Of a stretch of 64,000 nucleotides of DNA, positions 26,430 to 35,368 are shown piece by piece (the first letter of the stretch is position 1; each line of letters opens with the position of its first letter). The notes beneath the pieces are model-generated. The model was not told the DNA's origin. It did not search any database and worked only from the letters and a program-made list of their open reading frames with translations. The stretch spans positions 4,914,001 through 4,978,000 of the forward strand of contig NZ_AP023257.1 of NCBI RefSeq assembly GCF_016756595.1. Reading direction: 5' to 3'. The translations under genes and the position numbers were made by a program. The DNA comes from Mesorhizobium sp. L-2-11. Lineage in GTDB: Bacteria > Pseudomonadota > Alphaproteobacteria > Rhizobiales > Rhizobiaceae.

Positions 26430-28747
26430 CGCACTCTATCGACACAAGCTTCAGGTTGAAAAAGCAGGCGCGCGCCGCCCTGCGCAGACGCAGGCTCTGG
26501 CGCAGGCTGCTTGCCGGTCTTGCTGCGGTTGTCCTGTTGTCGATCGCTGCCGGCTTCTATCTCACCGCCGACTACTGGTCGTTTGGCGACGAAGATGAGG
26601 AATTGCAGGCCGTCGAGGGAACCGACGATGTGCCGGCCGACGCATCTGTCTATGTGCCTGCCATCATCGATCTCGCAGGCGACCCGATGTGGATCACCCT
26701 TGCGCCCGACACCGGCGGCACAACAAAAAGCCAAGTGATCCCGCGCCCGGCAGAACTCGATCAGGCCGGCGTTTCTCCGCAGATCGAAATTCTGTCTGAC
26801 GTGATGCTTAGCGCCAGCGAAAAGTTCATGACAACGATACCGTCGACGCAAGAAGATTTCGCATTCTTCCAGGCGCAGCGACAGACCGCGCCGGCGCCAT
26901 CCAACGAGCTGCAAAACGATGTTCAGCCACCGCCCGTTCCAAACGAGGCCCCGGTTGCGTCGGACCCGCATGCCAGTGACGCCGAAGCAGGTTGGGGCGA
27001 AACGATCGATTCAGGCGAGGCAGCCCTTCCCGCGTTCCAGAAAACCCAGATCGAAAACAACACCAGCGTTGCAAATGTCGTCAGTGAACATCAACGATAC
27101 CAGGCTACCGAGGACATTTTCGTAAAGATCCTCAACGACCGCAGCCTGGACAGCGTTGCGCTCGATGCGCATTTCTCCGCCGAGGATGCCAGGCTGGCAG
27201 GCGAAGCCCTGAAGGCGCTTTTCAATCGGGAGAGCCTTGAGCCAGGTCATGTCGTCGCCATGCGCGGTTTCAGGCCAACGCGCGAGACGACAACCATGTC
27301 CCTCATGCAGGTTTCGATCTACGCGAGGAACGTGTTTGTCGGCACGCTGACGCGCAATGCCGCCGGTGTGTTTGTGTCTGGTGTCGACCCCTGGGTCCGA
27401 GAAGACCTGTTCAACTACTCGGGCGCACAGGCGCAAGGCACGCACAAAAGGCAATACCGGCTGCTCGACGCGATCTACTCGACAGCAGCGCGCAACAAGG
27501 TTCCGACCGGCGTGATCGGAGAAGCGATCATGTACCTGTCGCGAGGACAGGATCTGGATGCCTTCGCCAGCGAAGACCAGCGTCTGGTCCTGATCTATTC
27601 GCAACGACCACGTGGCAAGGAAGAGACGGCCGGACGGGTGCTGTATGTTGGCGTCCAGGGCAGCGAAAAAAGCCTTGACTGTTTCGTGTTCCAGCAGAGC
27701 GACGGCCAGTTCGCATGCGTCAGCGGCGACGATCAGGTTCGCTCGCTGACAGTCGCCAACGGCATGGTCACGCCGGTCAACGGGGTCATGACCTCCACTT
27801 TCGGCCCACGCAAGCACCCAATCCTCGGAACCGTTCGTATCCACAAGGGCGTGGATTGGGCGGCGCCTCTGGGCACGCCGATAGCCGCCGCCTTCGACGG
27901 CGAAATCGTCTTCCAGGGCGATGGAAGTGGCTACGGCAATCTGGTGAAGATTTCGCACGGGGACGGCAGCGAGACGCGCTATGCCCATATGCAGAAATTC
28001 GCTGACAAGACCGGTGTCGGCACGAAGGTGAAGGCAGGCGATGTCATTGGCTATATCGGCACAACCGGTCTTTCGACTGGGCCGCACCTGCATTTCGAAC
28101 TCTATCGCAATGGCCAGGCAATCGATCCGCTGGGCACGGTTACGGCAATCGCGACGGATGCTTCCGCTGTCGAAACGCTGACCGAGCGTATCGTTCAAGT
28201 CGAAAGTGGCGGCAAAGCCCGCGCCAAGAACCCACTTTCTTCGGCGACCGGCGCCGGTCAGTTCATAACCAAGACGTGGATCAGAATGATGAACACCTAC
28301 CGCCCCGAACTGGTGCGGACACTGTCAACCGCCGACCTGCTCGCTCTGCGTTATGACGCCACCATCTCGCGCGAGATGGTCAGCAATCTGGCGCGCGAAG
28401 GCGAAGCCTATCTTCGGGCGCGCGGCCACCAGATCACAGCCGGCCGGCTTTATCTCTGTCATTTCCTGGGGATGGAAGGCGCCCATCAAGTGCTGTCGTC
28501 GCCGGGCTCGGCGCAATTGAGCGCCGTGCTCGGATCGGCCGTCATTCAAGCCAACCCGTTTCTCACCGGCAAGTCCGCCAGCTATGTCGTGAGCTGGGCC
28601 GAAAGGAAAATGGGGCGGAAGCTGAGCCCGGCGGTGGTTGCAGTGAGCCAACAGGCAACGACGGAAGTCCGGCAGACATCGCCCGAGTTCGAAAAATACA
28701 AGCAGGCGATCACGGCTATGGTGAGTTCCGTTCAGAATGCGCTGTGA
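26426..28747 (+). CDS. Membrane-bound M23 endopeptidase with lytic-transglycosylase-like domain
   Basis: 773 aa from the GTG at 26426, which overlaps the preceding stop; a GTG 30 nt upstream is also in frame. A basic N-terminus precedes a helix at about 28-48. Residues 450-570 are an M23/LytM domain with a complete zinc site (HKGVDWA, YGNLVKISHG, HLHFELYRNG). Residues 590-740 (VESGGKARAKNPLSSATGAG, FITKTWI) look like a lysozyme/lytic-transglycosylase domain with the catalytic Glu in VESGG. The protein could open peptidoglycan for passage of the T6SS envelope complex. The two-enzyme layout in a T6SS operon is unusual. Confidence 0.85.
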   Translation: MTHSIDTSFRLKKQARAALRRRRLWRRLLAGLAAVVLLSIAAGFYLTADYWSFGDEDEELQAVEGTDDVPADASVYVPAIIDLAGDPMWITLAPDTGGTTKSQVIPRPAELDQAGVSPQIEILSDVMLSASEKFMTTIPSTQEDFAFFQAQRQTAPAPSNELQNDVQPPPVPNEAPVASDPHASDAEAGWGETIDSGEAALPAFQKTQIENNTSVANVVSEHQRYQATEDIFVKILNDRSLDSVALDAHFSAEDARLAGEALKALFNRESLEPGHVVAMRGFRPTRETTTMSLMQVSIYARNVFVGTLTRNAAGVFVSGVDPWVREDLFNYSGAQAQGTHKRQYRLLDAIYSTAARNKVPTGVIGEAIMYLSRGQDLDAFASEDQRLVLIYSQRPRGKEETAGRVLYVGVQGSEKSLDCFVFQQSDGQFACVSGDDQVRSLTVANGMVTPVNGVMTSTFGPRKHPILGTVRIHKGVDWAAPLGTPIAAAFDGEIVFQGDGSGYGNLVKISHGDGSETRYAHMQKFADKTGVGTKVKAGDVIGYIGTTGLSTGPHLHFELYRNGQAIDPLGTVTAIATDASAVETLTERIVQVESGGKARAKNPLSSATGAGQFITKTWIRMMNTYRPELVRTLSTADLLALRYDATISREMVSNLAREGEAYLRARGHQITAGRLYLCHFLGMEGAHQVLSSPGSAQLSAVLGSAVIQANPFLTGKSASYVVSWAERKMGRKLSPAVVAVSQQATTEVRQTSPEFEKYKQAITAMVSSVQNAL

Positions 28748-28795
28748 GCCAGCATCCCGCTCTATCTATTTGTTTTAGCCGCATTTCTGCGACGC
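28746..28795 (+). repeat. Left half of a split intergenic repeat (repeat A)
   Basis: Starts at the stop of the peptidase gene. It matches the first two thirds of the intact copy at 31573-31648 (GAGC..GCATC, CGCTCTATC, GCATTTCTGCGACGC). The remaining third appears only at 30205-30232, after another repeat and an IS element. Confidence 0.7.
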
Positions 28796-28826
28796 GTGGC
28801 GGTAATGGCACGCTCTTGCCTTCTCC

Positions 28827-28835
28827 CCTTGTGGG
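28827..28835 (+). repeat. 9-bp target-site duplication, left copy
   Basis: CCTTGTGGG immediately outside the left inverted repeat; the identical right copy is at 30134-30142. Confidence 0.88.
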
Positions 28836-30133
28836 CAGGGCTGTCCGGGGAAAGTTTTGAGTGAATCGAAATGCCACATGTGCATGCCCCGTAAAAACGG
28901 GGTTTGTCCGTCTTTTCTCTGGTTGTCGAGACTCAGAAAAGGAACGGGGCATGCGCTTTGCACCTAGCATCTTCGGGCAGCTTCTTGAACCCATCGATCG
29001 GCGTCAATTCCAAGCAATTGTGGATCGCCACGACGGGGATGCGTACGACAAATCGTTCAGAAGCTGGGATCATCTGGTGGCGCTGATCTATGCCCAGTTC
29101 TGCGGCAGCAGCAGCTTGCGTGGCCTGGAAGCCGGCTGGAACGCCAACAGCCAGCATCATTATCACCTGGGCAGCGGTCCGTTGATGCGTTCGACCTTGT
29201 CGGATGCCAACAGACGGCGTCCGGTCGCCATCTTTGCCGAGGCGTTCGGTCTGGTGGCGAACCTGCTCGACAGGCAAATGCGGCGCGAGGGCGAAGCAAT
29301 GCTGCGGCTGATCGACTCGACCCCCATTCCGCTCGGCAAACTGTGCGATTGGGCCAAGTCGAACGGGCGCATCCGCGGCATGAAGGTGCATGTCGTCTAT
29401 GACCCGAAGACCGACTGTCCGCGCGTCCTCGACATCACCGACGCCAACGTCAACGACGCCCAGGTCGGTCGCCAGATCACGATCGAAGCTGGAGCGACCT
29501 ACGTGTTCGACAAGGGCTACTGCCATTATGGCTGGTGGACGGCGATCGCCGAAGCCGGATCGATCTTCGTGACGCGGCCCAAATCCAACATGAGGCTGGC
29601 GCTGCTGCGTGATCGCCCTGTAGCCGAGCCGCAGGGCGACGGCTTCCTGGTTGTGGAAGACAGTGAGGTAAGCCTGGTCAGCAAGGCTGCTTGCAAGCTG
29701 CCGATGCGGCTGCGTCGCCTGCGCGTTCAGCGCGAAACGGGCGACACCATCACGCTTTTGACCAACGATCTGGAGCGCTCCGCCGTCGAGATTGGACGGC
29801 TCTACAAAGGCCGCTGGCACATCGAGCTTCTGTTCCGATGGATCAAGCAGCACCTCAAGATCAGCAAGTTCCTCGGCAACAACGGCAATGCAAGTCGCCT
29901 GCAACTCTTTGCAGCAATGATCGCCTTTGCGCTGCTGCGCATTGTCGCGCGCACCCGCCGCGTCACTATTCCTATCTTGAGGTTCACAGAACTGGTCGCT
30001 CAATACTTGTTCGGGCGGCGGAAACTGCACACCATCGATAAGCCGCCACCGGTCAATCCAAGCCGACCAAGGGACCGAGCCTCTCCCAATCAGATGGCCT
30101 TCATTTATGAATAACTTTCCCCGGACAGCCCTG
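28836..30133 (+). mobile_element. IS4-family insertion sequence, apparently intact
   Basis: 1298 bp bounded by perfect 21-bp inverted repeats (28836-28856 and 30113-30133; they begin CAGGGCTGTCC) and flanked by a 9-bp direct duplication. It holds one full-length transposase whose stop codon lies at the edge of the right inverted repeat. Intact ends, a full gene and a perfect duplication point to a recent insertion. The target is the loop of a palindromic intergenic repeat. Confidence 0.92.
28951..30114 (+). CDS. IS4-family transposase
   Basis: 387 aa. Residues 1-65 match the DUF4372 N-terminal domain of IS4-type transposases (MRFAPSIFGQLLEPIDRRQF). The DDE catalytic core follows: LIDSTPI (first Asp), VFDKGYCHYGWW (second Asp), and YKGRWHIELLFRWIKQHLKI (the YREK-like block with the Glu). 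I chose the ATG at 28951 because AAAAGGA lies 9 nt upstream and the DUF4372 start fits; the frame extends upstream to a GTG at 28861. No frameshift or internal stop, so it should be active. Confidence 0.92.
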   Translation: MRFAPSIFGQLLEPIDRRQFQAIVDRHDGDAYDKSFRSWDHLVALIYAQFCGSSSLRGLEAGWNANSQHHYHLGSGPLMRSTLSDANRRRPVAIFAEAFGLVANLLDRQMRREGEAMLRLIDSTPIPLGKLCDWAKSNGRIRGMKVHVVYDPKTDCPRVLDITDANVNDAQVGRQITIEAGATYVFDKGYCHYGWWTAIAEAGSIFVTRPKSNMRLALLRDRPVAEPQGDGFLVVEDSEVSLVSKAACKLPMRLRRLRVQRETGDTITLLTNDLERSAVEIGRLYKGRWHIELLFRWIKQHLKISKFLGNNGNASRLQLFAAMIAFALLRIVARTRRVTIPILRFTELVAQYLFGRRKLHTIDKPPPVNPSRPRDRASPNQMAFIYE

Positions 30134-30142
30134 CCTTGTGGG
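30134..30142 (+). repeat. 9-bp target-site duplication, right copy
   Basis: CCTTGTGGG immediately outside the right inverted repeat, identical to 28827-28835. Confidence 0.88.
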
Positions 30143-30204
30143 AGAAGGTGGATTGGCGCGCAGCGCCAAGACGGTTGAGGGGTGTGGCCGGAGTGCTGTC
30201 GCAC

Positions 30205-30232
30205 GTGATTCCACTTGGCTGCAAAATGCTCC
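30205..30232 (+). repeat. Right part of the split repeat A
   Basis: GTGATTCCACTTGGCTGCAA and the following AATGCTC match the last third of the intact repeat at 31573-31648. Together with 28746-28795 it forms one copy interrupted by repeat B and the IS. Confidence 0.7.
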
Positions 30233-30249
30233 AGCACACCCGCTCCAAG

Positions 30250-30780
30250 CTACTCAGTCCTTATCCGCATTTCCACCCGGCGGTTTACCGGATCGAATGG
30301 ATTGGGGTTGCGCGGGTTGGCTTCGCCCAGGCCTGTCGCTTTGATGCGGGCAGGATCGATGCCGTTGGAGGTGAGGAAGGTTGTTACCGATCTGGCCCTG
30401 CGTTCCGACAGTCCCTCGTTGTAATCAGCCGAGCCGGATGCGTCGGTGTGACCCTCGACAACGAAGTTCAAAGTGCTCAGTCGGCTGTCCTTCAACGCCT
30501 TGGCGAACTCGTCCAGTTCAGCACGCGCAGTCGCATCGAGTTCCGCAGAATCAAGGTCGAAATTGATCAGCATGTCGAGGCTGGTTTTTTTGGCAGGCGC
30601 TGCTTTGTTCTTGCCATTGCACTCTTCTTCGGTGCCGACACAGATTCCACGCGGCGGGCCGAGCTCGCTCGCCGCGTCAAAAAACTTCACGATGTCTTCC
30701 GACTTCTGAAGCGGATCAGCAAAAGCGTGGGTCGAAAAAAGCGCGACCGTAAACACGAAGGCTAAACTGCCCGACCGCAT
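30250..30780 (-). CDS. OmpA-family peptidoglycan-binding protein
   Basis: 176 aa. Signal peptide (MRSGSLAFVFTVALFSTHAF, cleavage after AFA), a short linker with two Cys (GICVGTEEECNG), then an OmpA-like domain (INFDLDSAELDATARAELDE, VVEGHTDASGSADYNEGLSE, RRVEMRIRTE). It would tether the envelope to peptidoglycan in the periplasm. I chose the ATG at 30780 because AGGAG lies 9 nt upstream; longer in-frame starts lack this. Transcribed alone on the minus strand. Confidence 0.85.
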   Translation of the reverse strand: MRSGSLAFVFTVALFSTHAFADPLQKSEDIVKFFDAASELGPPRGICVGTEEECNGKNKAAPAKKTSLDMLINFDLDSAELDATARAELDEFAKALKDSRLSTLNFVVEGHTDASGSADYNEGLSERRARSVTTFLTSNGIDPARIKATGLGEANPRNPNPFDPVNRRVEMRIRTE

Positions 30781-30970
30781 AACGGTTACTCCTGTCTTGA
30801 GCATCGATTTCATCGACTGCGGATAATACCAAATTGCGAAGCGGTTGTCTGTCAATAAACGTCAAGCATACGAGTGGTGGAGGGCAGTTGCATCTTGCCA
30901 CGGACTGGAGACTTGACCTGCCCCGTCCAGGGCTTCAGTGTCGAGTGTTCCCTGGGGAAAGCGTGGCGCC

Positions 30971-31537
30971 ATGGCCAATGAGCTTCGATTCAAAACGGCA
31001 CGGGACCTTTTCATGGCCTGCCCGGCTGTTTCCAGGGACATCGTGGCGCTTCCGACCGAACAGCCTTCAATCGAATTTTGCCGCGCCCTGCTGGCCGGGC
31101 GGGTGCCCGAGGAGGCGATTACGTTCTGTGCCTATCTGCTTCCCGAGCGGGCTGCGGTGTGGTGGGCACATGAATGCCTGAGCCACCTCACCGTTCTGCT
31201 CGACAGCAGGGAACAGGAATTGCTCGCGGTTGTCCGTGACTGGGTCAGCGAGCCGGATAGCCCTCACCATCGACCAGATGCGAGCCAGGCTGCGGCAATG
31301 CCGCCAACAACGCCGGCCGCCTGGATTGCCCTGGCCGCAGGACGCCATGGCAACGGTTCAGCTATGGAGGCGCCAGCGCTATCGCCGCCAGTCGCCCGCG
31401 CTGTCAGTGCGGGGGTTCTGGCCGGACTGGCACGCGTTGCGTTGGAGGACCGCTTTTCAGTTCTTTCCGCGTTTGTCGAAATGGGCATCCAGTTGGCCGA
31501 GACAGAGGCGCTGCGCCAATCAGCGGATGCGAATTAG
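30971..31537 (+). CDS. DUF6931-like protein, possibly T6SS-linked
   Basis: 188 aa, no signal peptide. The start (MANELRFKTARDLFMACPAV) and the core VPEEAITFCAYLLPERAAVW followed by WAHECL resemble what I know as DUF6931, found near T6SS-type loci. The C-terminal half is alpha-helical (VARAVSAGVLAGLARVALED). The ATG at 30971 is preferred over a GTG 33 nt upstream, which would add a non-conserved tail. Function unknown. Confidence 0.6.
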   Translation: MANELRFKTARDLFMACPAVSRDIVALPTEQPSIEFCRALLAGRVPEEAITFCAYLLPERAAVWWAHECLSHLTVLLDSREQELLAVVRDWVSEPDSPHHRPDASQAAAMPPTTPAAWIALAAGRHGNGSAMEAPALSPPVARAVSAGVLAGLARVALEDRFSVLSAFVEMGIQLAETEALRQSADAN

Positions 31538-31572
31538 ACCATAGCCCGAATCCGCGACGTTCAAATTGAACT

Positions 31573-31648
31573 GAGCATCCGGCTCTATCGGTTTGATTGA
31601 GTCGCATTCCTGCGACGCCAAGTGATTCAACCTGGCTGCAGAATGCTC
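31573..31648 (+). repeat. Intact copy of intergenic repeat A
   Basis: 76 bp between genes, with inverted ends GAGCAT and ATGCTC and an internal GCATTCCTGCGACGCCAAGT block. It is the reference for the split copy at 28746-28795 and 30205-30232. Confidence 0.65.
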
Positions 31649-31682
31649 TGAATTAGTTGCTTGGCGCACCCGCCATTCAACG

Positions 31683-31988
31683 TTATCCCCAACCGCCGCC
31701 ACCTCCGCCGCCTCCGCCACCTCCCAAAGTAGGAATGATGACGGGAGGTGCGGCAGCAGGCTTGTCCGCGACCGGTTTGACCGCTTTCTTGGCGGCCACC
31801 GGTTTGGGAGCGGGGTTGACGACCTTCCTCTGCGCAGGGGCTCTGCGAACAGCCTTCGGCGCCGGCGTGGGCGTCGCCACCAGCGGCGTCGGTTGAAGGG
31901 GTTGCCAGGATGTGCAGCCCATGACCCCCGCCAAGGCGATGGACAGAGTTATCCCGATTGTTGCCTGCTTCAGATTTCTGCCCACCAT
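31683..31988 (-). CDS. Small Gly-rich lipoprotein
   Basis: 101 aa. Signal sequence with lipobox VMGC (acylated Cys at about residue 25), then a Pro/Ala/Lys-rich stretch (PAPKAVRRAPAQRKVV) and a C-terminal run of 11 Gly ending GWG. No enzyme motif. The composition suggests a flexible envelope spacer. It starts 14 nt downstream of the caspase-like gene on the same strand, so the two are probably cotranscribed. Confidence 0.65.
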   Translation of the reverse strand: MVGRNLKQATIGITLSIALAGVMGCTSWQPLQPTPLVATPTPAPKAVRRAPAQRKVVNPAPKPVAAKKAVKPVADKPAAAPPVIIPTLGGGGGGGGGGGWG

Positions 31989-32002
31989 TGCCTCCTTGTT
32001 GA

Positions 32003-34555
32003 TCAGAACAAATCCCGACGCGGATTGGCTTGTTCCCAGACCGCCCTGGCCACTTTGACCAGTTGCTTGTCGACAGAACCGCTCAACGGAATCTTCGATT
32101 TGAGTTCCCCACGCATTTGCTTCAGCGCCGCCGCTTTCGGCTTGGCCCCGAATTTCGCCAACGTCGCCCGGGCGTCAGGCAGTTCGTTGCGAAGATCGAG
32201 CGCAACTGTGAATGCCAGGAAACGCACGGCGACGGCCTGGTCGGCCTTGTCGCCCTTTTGCATCTCGAGAGCCGCACGATCGTAGGCGCCGGACTGGTCG
32301 CCGCGCGAGGTTCCCAGTTCAAACAGGCGTTGGGCTTCATCAAGGTTCTGCTCCACGCCAACGCCATCACGGTACATGCGCGCAAGACTGGCCGGCGCAT
32401 AGGGCTGGCCGAGGTCGATGGCATTCTGAAAAAGCGCCAGCGCAGCTTTCGGATCCTTCTCGACGCCTCGGCCGCTGAGGTAATTGCGACCAAGCAGGTT
32501 CATCGAATACATGTCCTGGCGCTGGACGCCGGCCTTGAGGAAGGCAACGGCACGGGCCTGATCGGCGGGCACGCCGTTGCGGCCTTCGGTGAAGATCGCG
32601 CCGAGATCGTTCATCGCATAGGTGTGTCCCATCGCCGCCGCCTTGAGCAGCAGGTCCAGCCCCTTGCCGGTGTCGCGCTCGACGCCGTAGCCATGGAATA
32701 AGGCACGGCCCCACGACGTCATCCCGTAGGGATCGCCCTTGTCGGCCGCAGCGGCGTAGAAGGTGTTGGCCTGCTTGCGGTCGACGGCCATGCCGGTTCC
32801 CGTCGCATGGAGGTAGCCGAGTTCGAACACCGCGCGCACATGCCCCCTGTCGGCGGCCTGCTGTATGGCTTTCCTGGCCTGATCGACCTTGCCGGCTGCA
32901 AGCAGCGCGCGTCCCAGTTCATAACGGAAGCGGGCGACATCGGGATACGCCTTCACCGCAGCCTCGCACAGCTTCACCGCGTCGGCGCCGATTTCATTTG
33001 GCAGCAGGCCGGGGACGACGCCTTGAAGGTCGAGAGGTTCGCCGGCAGCCAGGTCGCATGGATCGACGCTCGGCGACAGTTTCATCTTGGCGGGTTTGGA
33101 TGCTCCGCTGTCCGCCCGAATTTCGAAGGCGATCTCGACCGGTGCACCGGCTCCGATCTGGGGTTCATAGCGCAGCCCCTCGACTTCGCCGACCGTCAAG
33201 CTCGATTCGGGCGACAGGGTCCGATCCGGCAGGGATAGCGTTCCCGTCGCCGGATAGCTTGTGACTTTCAGGCTGACCGCCGCATCGTCTGTCGGGACAT
33301 CCAGGTTCAGGGCAACGGCACCCACTCCGACCGGAACGTCGACCTCCCGGTTCTCGATCGCCTCGGCCGCACCGGTGACATGAATGCCGCGCTGCAGGAC
33401 CTGCTGCTTCTGCTCGGCTTCGAGCGAGGCCATCACCTGTTCGCCCTCGGCTCCTTCGCCGCTCTTGACCCGAAACACCAGCATGCCCTTGGCTTCTCCG
33501 CCCCAACTGTCGCGTGCGGAGTAGGCCAGCATATCCATCTCTTCCGGCTCGCCAGTTCCCTTGGGGACATCCAACTGCAAACGCGGCAGATCCTTGCCCT
33601 GGATCAGTTCTCCCGCCTCGACGACCTTGCCGTCCAGCATCAGGCGTCCCAAGGCGGGTGGTCTTTCGATGCTGACGGTTATTGTCCCGCCGTCGACCTG
33701 GACCGGTTCCGGCAGGTCCAGATCGACGGGGCCGGCCCCGGATAGCACGACCTTTTCCAATACCGGCGGCAGCGATGGGCGGCTAATACGACGCATCAGA
33801 ACGACTTCGTCGATCAGCGAAGAGTTCTCCCAGGGAACCTGCAGGCCCTTGGTCGCCTCGACCACATCCCGGCGGACGGCCGACATGACCGTGCGGATCT
33901 CCTGGTTCGGGGCGAGCGCGCGACGAGAAAACGCCGATGAAAAAGGACTGAGGTCGCCGGCGCCGTCATAGGCGACCGCGCCGGGTTCGGTGGCGAAAGC
34001 AATCAGTGTGTTCAGTGAGCTTCTTACTTGCGCAAGGCCGCTACCGCTGGCGGTCATAAGCTGGTCCCTGAGCCAATAGTCCTTGCGAGGGAATGGGTTG
34101 TTGCGGCAGGCATCGAGGATGATCACCTGGATCTTCGATTTCGAACGCATCTGCTGCAGCACATCGTTCAGCTTGATTGCCTGGACCTCGACGTCCGCCG
34201 CATCTTTCAACGAGGCATCGACAGGAATCAGGAAATTTTCGCCGCCGATCTGAAAGCCGTGGCCGGAATAGTAGACGACAGCTACATCCGCCCCGTCCAC
34301 GGCGGCAAGATAGTTGCGGAACTGTTTTTCAAACTGCAGCTTTGTAAGATTGCTGGCGACAAAAACATCAAAACCAGCCGATCGAAACGTGTTGGACACG
34401 TCCACCACATCCTTGGCCGGGTTCTTGAGGGCCGAGATTTCCTGGTAATCGGAGTTGCCGATTACAAAGGCGACCCTTCGTTCGACTGCAGAAGCGTCGA
34501 AAGTCGCGACGCTTGCGAGCACAAAGGCTGCAACGAATCCGCAACGTCGGAGCAT
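32003..34555 (-). CDS. Secreted caspase-like (C14) protein with Sel1 repeats
   Basis: 850 aa. Signal peptide (MLRRCGFVAAFVLASVATFD), then a caspase/p20-type domain at about 25-240 with the His in YYSGHGF and the Cys in ILDACRNNPF. The middle (about 290-520) is beta-rich, and about 555-800 holds Sel1/TPR-like repeats (VFELGYLHATGTGMAVDRKQ, GLDLLLKAAAMGHTYAMNDL). Orthocaspases cut after basic residues; no substrate can be named here. AAGGGA 8 nt upstream supports the ATG at 34555 over one 75 nt further out. It should act outside the inner membrane. Confidence 0.85.
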   Translation of the reverse strand: MLRRCGFVAAFVLASVATFDASAVERRVAFVIGNSDYQEISALKNPAKDVVDVSNTFRSAGFDVFVASNLTKLQFEKQFRNYLAAVDGADVAVVYYSGHGFQIGGENFLIPVDASLKDAADVEVQAIKLNDVLQQMRSKSKIQVIILDACRNNPFPRKDYWLRDQLMTASGSGLAQVRSSLNTLIAFATEPGAVAYDGAGDLSPFSSAFSRRALAPNQEIRTVMSAVRRDVVEATKGLQVPWENSSLIDEVVLMRRISRPSLPPVLEKVVLSGAGPVDLDLPEPVQVDGGTITVSIERPPALGRLMLDGKVVEAGELIQGKDLPRLQLDVPKGTGEPEEMDMLAYSARDSWGGEAKGMLVFRVKSGEGAEGEQVMASLEAEQKQQVLQRGIHVTGAAEAIENREVDVPVGVGAVALNLDVPTDDAAVSLKVTSYPATGTLSLPDRTLSPESSLTVGEVEGLRYEPQIGAGAPVEIAFEIRADSGASKPAKMKLSPSVDPCDLAAGEPLDLQGVVPGLLPNEIGADAVKLCEAAVKAYPDVARFRYELGRALLAAGKVDQARKAIQQAADRGHVRAVFELGYLHATGTGMAVDRKQANTFYAAAADKGDPYGMTSWGRALFHGYGVERDTGKGLDLLLKAAAMGHTYAMNDLGAIFTEGRNGVPADQARAVAFLKAGVQRQDMYSMNLLGRNYLSGRGVEKDPKAALALFQNAIDLGQPYAPASLARMYRDGVGVEQNLDEAQRLFELGTSRGDQSGAYDRAALEMQKGDKADQAVAVRFLAFTVALDLRNELPDARATLAKFGAKPKAAALKQMRGELKSKIPLSGSVDKQLVKVARAVWEQANPRRDLF

Positions 34556-34919
34556 GGCAAATCCCTTAACCGTCGTTACCTGGCGACCACAAGAACACAG
34601 CTTGCAGGGCCAAGGTCCGTTAGAGAGCATGCTGTCTGCCGAGACAGAAAAGAGAGAAAAGCCGTCGCGACAGCGGTATATTCCTCACTTGATCGACCCC
34701 TAAATTACATCAGAGCCCGAGTGTCCGCAATGATCGTCAAGCGGTTTCTCAACTATTTGCCCGGGGTCGATTTGGCCCCCCTCGGACCAGGCGCGGCCGG
34801 CATAGCCTTGACTTGCGCACGCATCACGCGGCAGGGGGCCTGAGGTTTTCCACTGCTAATGTCGGCCTGCCCCGGATTTTTTCTAGCCACCATTTCCGCG
34901 ACTCAATTAGCGTCCGCTT
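34556..34919. other. 364-bp divergent gap without a gene
   Basis: Between the caspase-like gene (-) and the 74-aa gene (+). No family-like frame, hairpin or EcfG-type motif was found. Promoters of both genes must lie here. Confidence 0.4.
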
Positions 34920-35144
34920 ATGGAGCACCGGCACGCCATTCGACGGATCAAGGAAGGGCTTTGGGAGGTCTACGACATAGACGACAATAGGGTTGTCTTC
35001 GCAGAAGGGGTGGCTCTGACAAATTTGCTGGATGAGGAGGCGCTCGACGCCCTGGAGTTGCTAAAGGGTGGATTCCTGATCCCGAGCAGCGCTCCCAAGG
35101 ACAGTTCCTTGAGTGATACGCCGAGGACGCGTAAAGGCGGATAG
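34920..35144 (+). CDS. Small WEVYD-motif protein (copy 1)
   Basis: 74 aa, no signal peptide, very acidic in the middle. It shares WEVYD, then VV or VF, a G, and L..L...EA with the 73-aa protein at 63093-63314, so both are members of one small family I cannot name. The C-terminal part differs between them. Function unknown. Confidence 0.65.
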   Translation: MEHRHAIRRIKEGLWEVYDIDDNRVVFAEGVALTNLLDEEALDALELLKGGFLIPSSAPKDSSLSDTPRTRKGG

Positions 35145-35368
35145 CTGACACGCAAAAGCGCTGCCGCCTTGCGGGCTCCTGGATGCGTTCGCTCGTCGAG
35201 ATCTGCCACCTGTTGCGGCCACGTCGCAGCCGCGACGCAGAAGCTGTGGATGAATTCGCGAGGCTCGGCGCGCCGCGGCGTGGCAAAGCGAAAAACTCTC
35301 CTTCGTTTGGTTGATGGCGGAACAGTGCTCCGTCGGTAAGTTCGTGCTATATATTAGCAGGAACTGTT

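Larger units (their letters stand above)
28796..30204. repeat. Palindromic intergenic repeat (repeat B) interrupted by an IS
   Basis: Joined across the insertion (28796-28835 plus 30143-30204), this gives an about 100-bp element with the hairpin CCTTCTCCCCTTGTGGGAGA centred on the insertion point. It is of the mosaic type common between genes in rhizobia. It itself separates the two halves of repeat A. Confidence 0.6.
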
